From: Planktothrix serta PCC 8927
GTDB taxonomy: Bacteria > Cyanobacteriota > Cyanobacteriia > Cyanobacteriales > Microcoleaceae
Length of the DNA stretch: 37,384 bases
Direction of reading: 5' to 3'
Assembly: GCF_900010725.2 (NCBI RefSeq)
Contig: NZ_LR734871.1
Location: 122,496 to 159,879, forward strand
The position numbers and the translations under genes are program-made. The notes under the pieces were generated by a model. The model saw only the letters and a list, made by a program, of their open reading frames with translations. It did not search any database and was not told where the DNA came from. Positions 1 through 7,779 of this stretch are shown one piece after another; position 1 is the first letter of the stretch, and every line of letters begins with the position of its first letter.

Positions 1-28
1 AATGGAGGAGGGACACAAGCCCCTACTC

Positions 29-70
29 CCCTGTTCCCTGTTCCCTGTTCCCTGTTCCCTATTCCCTGCT
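29..70. repeat. STRR heptamer array, CCCTGTT family
   Basis: Four perfect tandem copies of CCCTGTT are followed by two variants (CCCTATT, CCCTGCT). The array lies just upstream of proA. The same unit, or its complement AACAGGG, recurs near 3910, 17445, 26231 and 30020, so it is a dispersed family in this genome. Confidence 0.9.
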
Positions 71-122
71 ATATCATAAAAAATAGTAATTTTTTTCCAG
101 ATTTAGGGGTTAAATTTTAACA

Positions 123-1427
123 ATGACAGTTTCAGAAACTCGTTCTATTCCTCTGGTTGATCTCGCTGCAAAAACTCGGTTAGCGGCGCAAAAATTAGGA
201 ATATTATCAACAGCAGAAAAAAATCAAGCCATTGAAGCGATCGCTCAAGCCTTAGAAGCAGCAGCACCGGAAATTATTGCAGCCAATCAAGCCGATTGTC
301 ACACCGCAGAAGCCGAAGGAATTCCCAAACCGTTATACAATCGCCTTAAATTTGATGCCACTAAATTAAATAGTACAATTACGGGATTACGAGACGTTGC
401 TAAATTGCCTGATCCGGTGGGAGTGGTACAAATTCATCGAGAATTAGATCAAGGATTAACGCTTAAAAGAATCACTTGTCCGTTAGGAGTTTTAGGAGTA
501 ATTTTTGAAGCCCGTCCTGAAGCCGTGATTCAAATTTCAGCTTTAGCAATTAAATCAGGAAACGGGGTAGTTTTAAAAGGCGGAAAAGAAGCCATTAATT
601 CCTGTCAAGCCTTAGTAAAAGCAATTCGTCAAGGATTATCCCAAACGGCTGTTAATCCTGATGCGGTGCAACTGTTAACCACACGGGAAGAAATTTTAGA
701 ATTATTGCGATTAGATGATTATGTTGATTTAATTATTCCGCGTGGTTCTAATTCTTTCGTTAAGTTTGTTCAGGATAATACTCGAATTCCAGTATTAGGT
801 CATGCTGAAGGGATTTGTCATGTTTATATTGATAAATTGGCGGATATTAAAAAAGCCATAGCCATTACCGTTGATTCTAAAACTCAATATCCTGCCGCCT
901 GTAATGCCGTAGAAACTTTATTAGTTCATCAAGAAATAGCCTCTCAATTTTTATTAGAAGCGGTAACAGCCTTACAAGCTAAAAATGTGGAATTGCGAGG
1001 AGATGCTAAAACTTTAGCAATTGTTAATATTAAGTCTGCGACGGAGGAAGATTGGTTAACGGAATATACCGATTTAATTTTATCGATTAAAATAGTCGAG
1101 AATTTGGAAGCTGCGATCGCTCATATTAATACCTACGGTTCCGGTCATACCGATGTCATTGTAACAGAAGATCAAGCAGCTGCAAATACCTTTTTAAATC
1201 AAGTGGATGCGGCCGGAGTTTTCCATAATTGTTCCACTCGTTTTGCCGATGGATTTCGTTATGGTTTCGGTGCAGAAGTGGGAATTAGTACCCAACAAAT
1301 GCCTCCCCGCGGCCCCGTTGGTTTGGAAGGATTAGTCACTTATAAATATCAAATTGTTGGGGATGGACATATTGTAGCAAGCTATTCCGGCAGTAACGCT
1401 AAACCATTTACCCATCGAGATTTATAA
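123..1427 (+). CDS. proA: gamma-glutamyl phosphate reductase (glutamate-5-semialdehyde dehydrogenase)
   Basis: This enzyme carries out the second step of proline synthesis: NADPH-dependent reduction of L-glutamyl 5-phosphate to glutamate-5-semialdehyde, in the cytoplasm. The 434-residue protein has the usual ProA length and fold order. Residues 110-230 hold the nucleotide-binding half, with [16 protein letters not shown] (120-135) and [13 protein letters not shown] (204-216). The catalytic cysteine is Cys260 in [14 protein letters not shown]. The C-terminal part holds the [20 protein letters not shown]-type signature. The ATG at 123 gives the expected N-terminus; no strong Shine-Dalgarno is visible upstream. 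It stands alone on the plus strand; no proB is in the window. Identification is secure from the motifs. Confidence 0.97.
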   Translation: MTVSETRSIPLVDLAAKTRLAAQKLGILSTAEKNQAIEAIAQALEAAAPEIIAANQADCHTAEAEGIPKPLYNRLKFDATKLNSTITGLRDVAKLPDPVGVVQIHRELDQGLTLKRITCPLGVLGVIFEARPEAVIQISALAIKSGNGVVLKGGKEAINSCQALVKAIRQGLSQTAVNPDAVQLLTTREEILELLRLDDYVDLIIPRGSNSFVKFVQDNTRIPVLGHAEGICHVYIDKLADIKKAIAITVDSKTQYPAACNAVETLLVHQEIASQFLLEAVTALQAKNVELRGDAKTLAIVNIKSATEEDWLTEYTDLILSIKIVENLEAAIAHINTYGSGHTDVIVTEDQAAANTFLNQVDAAGVFHNCSTRFADGFRYGFGAEVGISTQQMPPRGPVGLEGLVTYKYQIVGDGHIVASYSGSNAKPFTHRDL

Positions 1428-1454
1428 TATAGGAGAGAATAGGCAATAGATGTA

Positions 1455-1480
1455 GGGTGCGTAAGCGAAGCGCACGCACC
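1455..1480. repeat. dispersed palindrome downstream of proA
   Basis: The arms GGTGCGT (1456-1462) and ACGCACC (1474-1480) are perfectly complementary around an 11-base loop that itself contains short inverted GC runs. No T-run follows, so it is not a classic intrinsic terminator, although it could protect the proA mRNA 3' end. The motif TAGGGTGCG...CGCACC is, from general knowledge, a common interspersed element in cyanobacterial genomes. The rest of 1428-1621 holds no gene that I can support. Confidence 0.6.
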
Positions 1481-1621
1481 AACAATCAACAGTTAAAAAT
1501 CAACCCTCCACACCCCATTTAATGGCTATGGATATTATTATTTTGTTTTATCTAATTGCTTTTGAATTGGGTTATTGTCTATTATATAATTTTTTAAAAA
1601 AATGCGATCGCATTCCTGAAC

Positions 1622-1830
1622 TTACTTATAAGCACCCCCTCTATAATCGATCTCATAAACCCTTAACTCATCATCTTGAATGTTACCACCAAGACACAAA
1701 GACACAAAGAAGTTGTAAATTAACCTACTCATTGCTATAACTCTTTTAATTTTTGTCTAATTTTTTCTTGTTCCTTTTTAGATAAACTATTTAAAAATTT
1801 AACAGAATTTTTACTCAATTTAACTTTCAT
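1622..1830 (-). pseudogene. RelE/ParE-type toxin, internally disrupted
   Basis: A start codon at 1830 opens MKVKLSKNSVKFLNSLSKKE and continues for 31 codons to a TAG at 1735-1737. This is the typical N-terminus of a small RelE/ParE-superfamily toxin. Further on (1622-1684) the same strand encodes IQDDELRVYEIDYRGGAYK and a TAA, which resembles the C-terminal strands of the same fold. Between the two lie about 50 bases, including an ACACAAAG-type tandem repeat (1685-1712), in place of the roughly 40 residues expected. The start codon overlaps the end of the upstream antitoxin-like gene by 11 bases, the usual arrangement in toxin-antitoxin operons. I infer one toxin gene whose middle was replaced by repeat sequence. 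A plus-strand frame across 1522-1740 is only its antisense shadow. Confidence 0.7.
1685..1712. repeat. short tandem ACACAAAG repeat inside toxin remnant
   Basis: On the plus strand the stretch reads ACCACCAAG followed by two GACACAAA units and AGAAG. It sits exactly where the RelE-like toxin loses its middle section. I recall similar CACCAAGACACAAAG strings as interspersed elements in cyanobacteria, but that is recollection, not a search. Confidence 0.6.
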
Positions 1831-2023
1831 TGTTTACCCATGTCGTCATATCAACGAAATCCTGCTCATCATATTTTTCTGGGGAATCAAATTTTTTAAT
1901 AATTTCCTTCATTTCTTGATCACTCACATCAGGAATTAAAACTTGCATTAACGAGAGACGTTCTTCTCTAATAACTTCTCGAATGCTTTCTTTCATCAAT
2001 TGTTTTAAGGTTTCCATTTCCAT
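1820..2023 (-). CDS. small antitoxin-like protein of a RelE-type pair
   Basis: The 67-residue acidic protein begins MEMETLKQLMKESIREVIRE. An N-terminal amphipathic helix (about 1-25) is followed by a charged segment ending DFVDMTTWVNNES. Upstream in-frame codons would extend it to 2074, but the ATG at 2023 gives a more usual N-terminus. Its last 11 bases overlap the start of the RelE-like toxin remnant, which is the main reason to call it the antitoxin: such proteins neutralise the mRNA-cleaving toxin and repress the operon. No known DNA-binding motif is obvious, so the function is inferred from size, charge and context. With its toxin broken it is probably a relic, although the frame is still intact. 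Confidence 0.6.
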   Translation of the reverse strand: MEMETLKQLMKESIREVIREERLSLMQVLIPDVSDQEMKEIIKKFDSPEKYDEQDFVDMTTWVNNES

Positions 2024-2119
2024 AATTTTAGAAACTATATTGTAAACTAGGTCTAATTTTATTTTACAGTACAAAGGCTGATTCTGAAAGTGTCAATCAA
2101 GAGCGATCGCACAACTTCA

Positions 2120-2134
2120 AGAAACCGGGTTTCT
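2120..2134. repeat. palindrome AGAAACCGGGTTTCT
   Basis: Seven-base arms AGAAACC and GGTTTCT flank a central G. It lies 53 bases beyond the stop of the ABC-F gene, so it could form a hairpin at that mRNA's 3' end. No T-run follows on the minus strand, which makes a dispersed repeat more likely than a terminator. Confidence 0.55.
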
Positions 2135-2186
2135 AATTAAGGGGGTTGGGGGGGATCATCTGTAGCGTTGATAATTGGATTTCATA

Positions 2187-3887
2187 TTATTTCCCTTTAG
2201 CCTTAGTTTTTTTCTTCGCATCCTTAGCCGCCTTTTTAGCTGCTTTCTCTGCTTCCAATTTAGCTAAACGCGCTTGTTCTTTTTCTTCTTCCAGTTTATC
2301 GAGATAATAATGATAATCCCCTAAATAAACCCGAAACTCTCCATCTCGAATTTCAACGATTTTATTAGCAACACGAGAAATAAAATAACGGTCATGGGAA
2401 ACAATTAAAACCGTCCCATCATAATGTTGTAGAGCTTCCTCTAACATTTCTTTTGCGGGAATATCTAAATGGTTTGTGGGTTCATCTAAAATCAAACAAT
2501 TCACAGGTTGAAGTAATAATTTCGCTAAGGCTAAACGGGCTTTTTCCCCTCCACTTAAAGCATTAACCTGTTTTAAAACTGTATCTCCACTAAATAAAAA
2601 CCGCCCTAATAAGGTTCTAACTTCTTCATTTTTCCAGTCGGGAACTTCATCATGAATAGTATCCATCACGGTTTTTTCTAAATCTAAAGCCTCCGCTTGA
2701 TTCTGTTCAAAATACCCCGGAATCACGTTATGTTGTCCTAAAGAAACCTCTCCTTCTGTGGGTGCTTCTAAGCCCATAATTAAACGCAGTAACGTTGATT
2801 TTCCGCAACCATTCGGCCCTAAAAAGGCAATGCGATCGCCTCGTTCAACTAATAATTCTGTCCCTAAAAATAAGATTTTATCATCATAAAAATGAGTTAA
2901 ATCTTTAATATTAACCACTTCTCGACCACTTCTCACCGCCACCGGAAATCGAAATTTCAGGGTCGGAGATGAATAACTGGGGGCTTCAATTCGTTCTATT
3001 TTATCAAGTTGTTTTTCTCGGCTTTTGGCTTGGGTACTGCGGGTCGCACTGGCGCGAAATCGCTCTACAAAAGCCTGTTGTTTTTCTAACTCTTTTTGTT
3101 GCCGTTCATAGGCACTTAATTGAGCTAATTCAGCTTCTTCTTTTTGTTGTAAATAAGCCGAATAATTTCCTAGATAAGTTTTAGAAACACCCTGTTCTGT
3201 TTCCACAATTTGAGTACAAAGACGATCTAAAAATTCGCGGTCATGGGAAACAATCACCATCGGTGTTGTTAACCCTTTAAGATAGGTTTCTAACCATTCA
3301 ATGGTTTCTAAATCTAAATGGTTTGTGGGTTCATCTAATAATAATAAATCCGGTTCTTGAAGTAAAATTTTTCCTAAACTCATTCGCATTTGCCAACCTC
3401 CACTAAAAGCGCTAACTAAGCGATCGCCATCTTCCGAATCAAATCCCATTTCGGGTAATATTTTCTCAATTTGAGATTCTAATGTATATCCTCCAATGGC
3501 TTCCAATTCTCGATGTAAACGATCTAATTTTTTAATTAATTGATCTAACTCCTCTGGAGTTGCGGTTTGCATTTCATGTTGCACTTGAGTCAAAGATTCA
3601 TGGATCTGATTTGCGGCTTGAAACACTGTCCAAAATTCTTCCCGCACCGTATGAGTCGGGTTAACTTCAAATTCTTGAGTTAAATAGGCAATTTTCAAAC
3701 TTGATGGTCGAATAATTTCCCCAGAGGTCGGTTCAATTTCCCCCGCAATAATTTTTAATTGGGTTGATTTTCCGGCTCCATTTACCCCAACTAAACCAAC
3801 GCGCTCTCCCGATTTTACTTCCCAGTTAATATCTTTAAGAACTAAACCCGTAGAATAGATTTTACTAATATGTTCAAGTCTTAACAT
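2187..3887 (-). CDS. ABC-F family ATPase (translation-associated)
   Basis: The 566-residue cytoplasmic protein has two ABC ATPase domains and no membrane segments, which is the ABC-F layout; such proteins act on the ribosome (translation factors or antibiotic protection) rather than in transport. Domain 1 has Walker A GVNGAGKST (34-42), signature FSGGW (161-165) and Walker B/H-loop region LLLLDEPTNHLDL (181-193). A charged linker rich in Glu, Lys and Gln (about 245-300) precedes domain 2, with GPNGCGKST (357-365), LSGGEKARL and LILDEPTNHLD. The C-terminus is a lysine/alanine-rich tail, as in Uup/YdiF-like members. A TTG at 3893 is in frame, but the ATG at 3887 has an AAGGAG seven bases upstream and gives the normal MLRLEHISKIY start. 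The exact subfamily is not settled. Confidence 0.93.
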   Translation of the reverse strand: MLRLEHISKIYSTGLVLKDINWEVKSGERVGLVGVNGAGKSTQLKIIAGEIEPTSGEIIRPSSLKIAYLTQEFEVNPTHTVREEFWTVFQAANQIHESLTQVQHEMQTATPEELDQLIKKLDRLHRELEAIGGYTLESQIEKILPEMGFDSEDGDRLVSAFSGGWQMRMSLGKILLQEPDLLLLDEPTNHLDLETIEWLETYLKGLTTPMVIVSHDREFLDRLCTQIVETEQGVSKTYLGNYSAYLQQKEEAELAQLSAYERQQKELEKQQAFVERFRASATRSTQAKSREKQLDKIERIEAPSYSSPTLKFRFPVAVRSGREVVNIKDLTHFYDDKILFLGTELLVERGDRIAFLGPNGCGKSTLLRLIMGLEAPTEGEVSLGQHNVIPGYFEQNQAEALDLEKTVMDTIHDEVPDWKNEEVRTLLGRFLFSGDTVLKQVNALSGGEKARLALAKLLLQPVNCLILDEPTNHLDIPAKEMLEEALQHYDGTVLIVSHDRYFISRVANKIVEIRDGEFRVYLGDYHYYLDKLEEEKEQARLAKLEAEKAAKKAAKDAKKKTKAKGK

Positions 3888-3909
3888 TATCAATCTCCTT
3901 TAGATAGCC

Positions 3910-3937
3910 AGGGAACAGGGAACAGGGAACAGGGAAC
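3910..3937. repeat. STRR heptamer array, AGGGAAC (CCCTGTT) family
   Basis: Four perfect tandem AGGGAAC units lie just upstream of the ABC-F start codon. They are the complement of the CCCTGTT family seen at 29-70. The remaining bases up to 4104 show no gene. Confidence 0.9.
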
Positions 3938-4104
3938 AAGCCCGATCAAGTATTTGTAGCAAACATTTAAGAACTTCATATTACCTTAATAAATTCAATC
4001 AATTTTAATTGTATTTACCCCCAGTGGCAGGATTTTATTAGGGATAAAATTTGAGCAAAACAAATCGGTGATTTCCATGTTTTTGAACAATTTAAGTCTA
4101 GTGG

Positions 4105-4512
4105 TTAATCACGTCCTTGTTTAGTGGCTTTATAGATTTCTACTGCATTTTGAATAATGGCTTTAAAAGCTTCAGGCTCCCAGGGCTTAGTAATACACTT
4201 AAAGATATGAGCCGATGTCATCGTTTCCGCATCGAGATCTAAAGCATCTTCCGAATAACCCGTCAGTAGAATCCTAATTGTATCAGGGAAAAGCTGGGTG
4301 ACTCGGCTTAAAAATTCAATTCCCGTCATTTCAGGCATACTTTGATCAGAAATAATCACCGCCATTTCTCCTTCCTTATCGAGAATATCCATCGCTCCTG
4401 ATGGACTATCGGCTCTAAATACCTGAAATTCCCGCCGAAATGTCCGATAGAGCAGATCGAGATTATCTCGCTCATCATCAACCACCATAAGTTTTAGTTT
4501 GCTTTCAGGCAT
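4105..4512 (-). CDS. single-domain response regulator (receiver only)
   Basis: The 135-residue protein is one CheY-like receiver domain with no output domain. Conserved positions are visible: the acidic pair Asp12-Asp13, phospho-acceptor Asp56 in IISDQSMPEMTG, switch Thr84 in ILLTGYSE, and Lys109 in CITKPWEPE. The LLTGYS and TKPW motifs resemble receivers linked to RpfG/HD-GYP or hybrid kinase systems. It probably passes phosphate within a multistep pathway or acts by protein contact. An in-frame TTG at 4530 would add six residues; the ATG at 4512 is chosen because it yields a normal MPESKLKLMVVDD start. No partner kinase is adjacent; the chemosensory cluster at 28-36 kb is a possible but unproven source. 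Confidence 0.88.
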   Translation of the reverse strand: MPESKLKLMVVDDERDNLDLLYRTFRREFQVFRADSPSGAMDILDKEGEMAVIISDQSMPEMTGIEFLSRVTQLFPDTIRILLTGYSEDALDLDAETMTSAHIFKCITKPWEPEAFKAIIQNAVEIYKATKQGRD

Positions 4513-4628
4513 ACCTTGATCTCTATGCAACTAAAAAATAAAATTAGATAAAATCCTGGGTTCAAGAGTGCAGCCCGGAGCATAAAAAATTCACTGTAAC
4601 TGTTATTCTATCTTAATCGGTAGAGTGT

Positions 4629-4660
4629 AAAAAAAAGGCGAGACTCAAACAAGTTCTCGC
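4629..4660 (-). terminator. intrinsic terminator ending the ribosomal operon
   Basis: On the minus strand GCGAGA (4660-4655) and TCTCGC (4643-4638) form a six-base-pair stem with an 11-base loop, followed by one C and a run of eight T residues. It lies 67 bases after the prfA stop and is the only clear rho-independent terminator on this strand between rplC and this point. Confidence 0.85.
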
Positions 4661-4727
4661 ACTTTCTACAGAAATGGCTTACTCTATCCTGAACCCGATC
4701 ACAACATAAAAGCCAAAACCGATTTGA

Positions 4728-5837
4728 TTACACCGAAACTGGATTAGATGTGGAGTTCGCTAATTCAGCTAACCGTTCTTCTTGATCTTTAACAATACAA
4801 GCACTGAGTACACTGTCCAAACTTCCTTCCAAAAACGTACTCAGAGGGAAGTTTTCGCCTAAGCGATGATCAGTGACTCGATTGTCTTTATAGTTATAGG
4901 TACGAATTTTTTCCGAACGTGACCCCGTTCCCACCTGGGAACGTCGCATAGAAGTTACAGCTTCCTGTTGTTCCCGCAGTTTGGCTTCATACAACTTAGC
5001 GCGTAAAATTTGCATCGCCCGTTCTCGGTTTTTTAACTGACTCCGTTCTTCTGTACAGAAAATCCGAATCCCCGAAGGTTTGTGGAACAGGTCAACAGCC
5101 GTTTCTACCTTGTTCACATTTTGGCCACCAGCACCCCCAGAACGAGCCGTGGTCATCTCAATATCCTTGGCGTCAATAGCGATTTCCACTTCATCAACTT
5201 CAGGCATTATAGCCACCGTTGCGGTGGAGGTATGAACCCGACCCCCGGCTTCCGTTACCGGAACTCGTTGAACTCGATGAACCCCAGCCTCAAACTTGAG
5301 TTTACTGTAAACGCTGTCCCCTTGGATTTCTAAAATTGCCTCCTTAAAGCCACCCATATCGGCGACGGACTCACTGACCATACTCACCCGCCAGCCTTGG
5401 CTTTCGGCATATCGGGTGTACATTCGCACTAAATCCCCCGCCCAAATACTCGCTTCTTCCCCTCCTGTTCCCGCCCGAATTTCCAGCATGACGTTTTTAT
5501 CATCGTTGGGGTCACGGGGTAGTAACAAGACTTTCAGGAGAATTTCCAGCTGACTAATTTTAGTTTCCAAATCAGCCACTTCCAAGCAAGCCATTTCCCG
5601 CATTTCGGGATCATCTCCGGCTTCCTTCATGACTTGACGAGAGCCTATAAGTTCTTCTTGAGCAATTTTCCAGTCCTGATAAGCTAAAACAATTTCTTCC
5701 ATGGAGGAGCGAGCCATCGCCACCCGTTGAAATTCATCGGGGTCAGAAGCAATATCAGGATCAGCTAAACGCAGGGTTAATTCGTTGAAAGTTTGTTCAA
5801 TAGATTTAAGTTTATCGACAAGATAAGCATCAGCCAT
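4728..5837 (-). CDS. prfA: peptide chain release factor 1
   Basis: RF1 recognises UAA and UAG stop codons and triggers hydrolysis of peptidyl-tRNA on the ribosome. The 369-residue protein has the class I release factor order: a helical N-terminal domain (1-110), the codon-reading domain with the RF1-type tripeptide PVT (193-195) in [14 protein letters not shown], and the catalytic GGQ (237-239) in [18 protein letters not shown]. The PxT rather than SPF motif separates it from RF2. The ATG at 5837 is used. It is the last gene of the ribosomal operon, 196 bases after rpmE, and is followed by the operon terminator; this placement next to rpmE is typical for cyanobacteria. Confidence 0.97.
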   Translation of the reverse strand: MADAYLVDKLKSIEQTFNELTLRLADPDIASDPDEFQRVAMARSSMEEIVLAYQDWKIAQEELIGSRQVMKEAGDDPEMREMACLEVADLETKISQLEILLKVLLLPRDPNDDKNVMLEIRAGTGGEEASIWAGDLVRMYTRYAESQGWRVSMVSESVADMGGFKEAILEIQGDSVYSKLKFEAGVHRVQRVPVTEAGGRVHTSTATVAIMPEVDEVEIAIDAKDIEMTTARSGGAGGQNVNKVETAVDLFHKPSGIRIFCTEERSQLKNRERAMQILRAKLYEAKLREQQEAVTSMRRSQVGTGSRSEKIRTYNYKDNRVTDHRLGENFPLSTFLEGSLDSVLSACIVKDQEERLAELANSTSNPVSV

Positions 5838-6033
5838 GATCTCAGTTGTCCTTTGTCAGTGTCAGTTCTCAGAAATTCAAAATTTAGCCGTTCAGGTTAT
5901 CTAAACCGACTCAGGGGCTAAGGAGGGCTGAATCCAGCTTGAAATCAGCCGTATTTGCCCTGCCTGAGTTGAAAAAGTCAGTTGTCAGCAGAGAAAGCCA
6001 CAGACAATTGACCACAGACAAACGACAACCTCG

Positions 6034-6261
6034 CTATTCCTGGGATTGCTTATCATCGATCATGCCGTATTTCCGCAGGAAGCGTTCAACTCGTCCTTCG
6101 GTGTCTAGAATTTTCTGAGTTCCGGTGTAGAAAGGATGATTTCCTGACCACACATCAACATAAAGCCGAGGCTGAGTGGAACCAACGGTTGTGACTAATT
6201 CACCGTTGCAATAGACTTCAGCCTCTGGATACCATTCAGGGTGAATACCAGGTTTAGGCAT
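6034..6261 (-). CDS. rpmE: 50S ribosomal protein L31, zinc-free type
   Basis: This small large-subunit protein helps bridge the two ribosomal subunits. The 75 residues contain the L31 hallmarks GIHPEW, DVWSGNHPFYTG and GRVERFLRKYG. The zinc-binding cysteines of the C+ form are absent: the CxC site reads YCNGE and the later CxxC site reads WSGN, so only one cysteine remains. It should therefore not bind zinc. The ATG at 6261 is used. It follows rpsI by 87 bases, a gap that carries two small hairpins. Confidence 0.95.
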   Translation of the reverse strand: MPKPGIHPEWYPEAEVYCNGELVTTVGSTQPRLYVDVWSGNHPFYTGTQKILDTEGRVERFLRKYGMIDDKQSQE

Positions 6262-6307
6262 GGTTTTGATCTGCTAAATTCTACAAGGTCTTTGATAATC
6301 ATTTTAA

Positions 6308-6351
6308 CGGGGATTAGCCCCGGATTAGACGGTAAACCCAGTAGGGGTTTA
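6308..6351 (-). other. tandem hairpins between rpsI and rpmE
   Basis: Read on the minus strand, TAAACCC (6351-6345) pairs with GGGTTTA (6339-6333), and CGGGG (6322-6318) pairs with CCCCG (6312-6308). The first stem includes the rpsI stop codon. Neither is followed by a T-run, so RNA processing or attenuation sites are more likely than full terminators. The role is not established. Confidence 0.45.
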
Positions 6352-6759
6352 ACGTTTGGAGTATTGAGGTGCTTTACGCGCTTTGCGTAAACCATATTTT
6401 TTCCGCTCTGTAGCACGGGGGTCACGGGTTAAGTAACCTTCAGTTTTGAGCGGTTTGCGGTTATCCGGGCTGAGTTCACACAAAGCACGGGCCACACCTA
6501 AACGGATGGACTCGGCTTGACCCGTTAAACCTCCCCCTTTGACACTGACTAAAATATCATATTCATTTTCCAGGCCTAGGGTGTCTAGGGGAGCTTTGGC
6601 AGCAGCCAGATAGCCCATGTTGTATTGCAGATACAACTCGCCTTCTTTGCCATTAATCGTCAATTTGCCCGTACCAGGGACGAGGCGAACTTGAGCCACA
6701 GAGCATTTACGACGGCCAGTTCCCCAGTAAACGGCAGCGCCAGTATCAGTTGCTTGCAT
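6349..6759 (-). CDS. rpsI: 30S ribosomal protein S9
   Basis: S9 is a small-subunit head protein whose C-terminal tail reaches the P-site tRNA. The 136-residue protein has the family N-terminus [16 protein letters not shown] (about 11-26), a central [17 protein letters not shown] and the basic tail [14 protein letters not shown]. The start ATG at 6759 shares its A with the TAA stop of rplM (TAATG), so the two genes are translationally coupled; an AGGAGG lies seven bases upstream, inside the 3' end of rplM. The rplM-rpsI pairing is almost universal in bacteria. Confidence 0.98.
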   Translation of the reverse strand: MQATDTGAAVYWGTGRRKCSVAQVRLVPGTGKLTINGKEGELYLQYNMGYLAAAKAPLDTLGLENEYDILVSVKGGGLTGQAESIRLGVARALCELSPDNRKPLKTEGYLTRDPRATERKKYGLRKARKAPQYSKR

Positions 6760-7217
6760 TAATTACCTCCTGTTGGAATAGTATTGATTGTTAAGGTTTC
6801 GGGTTTTTGAGCTTGATGAGGATGATCCGGCCCTGTGTAGACTTTGAGTTTAGTAAACAGGTTCCGTCCCAGGGCATTTTTGGGCAGCATCCCCTTAACG
6901 GCTTGCTCAATAATTCGTTCCGGTACACGGGCCTGCAATTTGTCAAAAGTTTCGATTTTCATGCCCCCCGGTCTACCGGAGTGACGGCGATACAGTTTTT
7001 GAGTCCGCTTTTTACCCGTCACTTGAATTTTTTCCGCATTCACAATAATCACAAAGTCACCTGTGTCTATATGAGGGGTGTAAATGGGTTTATTTTTTCC
7101 CCGAATAATGCGAGCGACTTCGCAGGCTAAACGACCTAAGCGTTGGTCAGCCGCATCAATGACATACCATTTCGGTTCTAAGGAAGCTTCCGAAGGAAGG
7201 AAGGTTTTTGTGCTCAT
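6759..7217 (-). CDS. rplM: 50S ribosomal protein L13
   Basis: L13 is an early-assembly protein of the large subunit that binds 23S rRNA. The 152-residue protein shows the family signatures [15 protein letters not shown] (17-31), [28 protein letters not shown] and the C-terminal [10 protein letters not shown]. The ATG at 7217 gives the standard start. It overlaps rpsI by one base downstream. Upstream, 562 bases separate it from truA; this unusually large gap holds a probable transposon relic, so rplM could be served by a further promoter, although none is clear. Confidence 0.98.
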   Translation of the reverse strand: MSTKTFLPSEASLEPKWYVIDAADQRLGRLACEVARIIRGKNKPIYTPHIDTGDFVIIVNAEKIQVTGKKRTQKLYRRHSGRPGGMKIETFDKLQARVPERIIEQAVKGMLPKNALGRNLFTKLKVYTGPDHPHQAQKPETLTINTIPTGGN

Positions 7218-7241
7218 TCTTGATTGTCCTTAAGTTTAAGA

Positions 7242-7740
7242 TTGACACTCTCGGCGCGTAAACGCGCGGAGATTCTTAATTCAGCAACTGACCTTTAAGC
7301 ACCGTATCTCTTTCGAGCAATACTCAAACCTTTCAATCGTGAAAAGTCACCAATTGACGAGCCTGACTTACGGCAACTCCAGAGGGTCTATCTCCAAAAG
7401 CTTACTAGGATACGACCTAGAGTTTGGGCGTGCCCCGCCCTACCTTAATTGCTCAAACCCAATTATGTGTTTTCTGGTCATGAGAATGCGTTGATTCTCG
7501 CTTCTGTGTTTTACAAGGTTTTCGCTACCCTTGTTGTTACTCTCAAGGAGTTTTCAGGTTCGAGGGTGCCGACTAAAAGCCGCTTCACAACCGCCCACCT
7601 TGGGGATTTCAACCATCTTTATCTTAATCCAAAGCCGATGCTCAAAGCACGGGGTTTTAGACCCAAATTCTCGATAAATCGGGTGTCTGTTGTCTGTTGT
7701 AGGGGCGGGTTCATCAGAATTTTGGTGCTTTACACATAGA
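7242..7740 (-). mobile_element. probable IS200/IS605-family relic (right-end hairpin plus non-coding body)
   Basis: The gap between truA and rplM has no intact gene. On the minus strand it ends with a hairpin at 7272-7249 (TCTCCGCGCG, loop TTTA, CGCGCCGAGA with one mismatch) followed by GTGTCAA. I recognise this GC-rich stem plus GAGTGTCAA as the usual right end of cyanobacterial IS200/IS605 elements. The sequence before it lacks a full tnpB, and short frames there carry stops, so it would be a truncated or non-autonomous copy. The left boundary at about 7740 is a guess. It also contains the dispersed motif GGGCGTGCCCCGCCCTA near 7427-7443. A plus-strand frame at 7449-7739 looks non-coding. 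Confidence 0.45.
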
Positions 7741-7779
7741 TCTCACTAAACCCGTCCGTACCCGTCAACCGTCAACACC

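Noticed and set aside
1522-1740. Plus-strand frame of 72 codons after proA
   Set aside because: It is antisense to the RelE-like toxin remnant, has no ribosome-binding site and covers the tandem repeat. It has no family resemblance.
2120-2134. Intrinsic terminator of the ABC-F gene
   Set aside because: The hairpin is good, but no T-run follows on the minus strand; kept as a repeat.
7449-7739. Plus-strand frame of 96 codons between rplM and truA
   Set aside because: Composition does not look like protein, no Shine-Dalgarno, and it lies antisense to the probable transposon relic.
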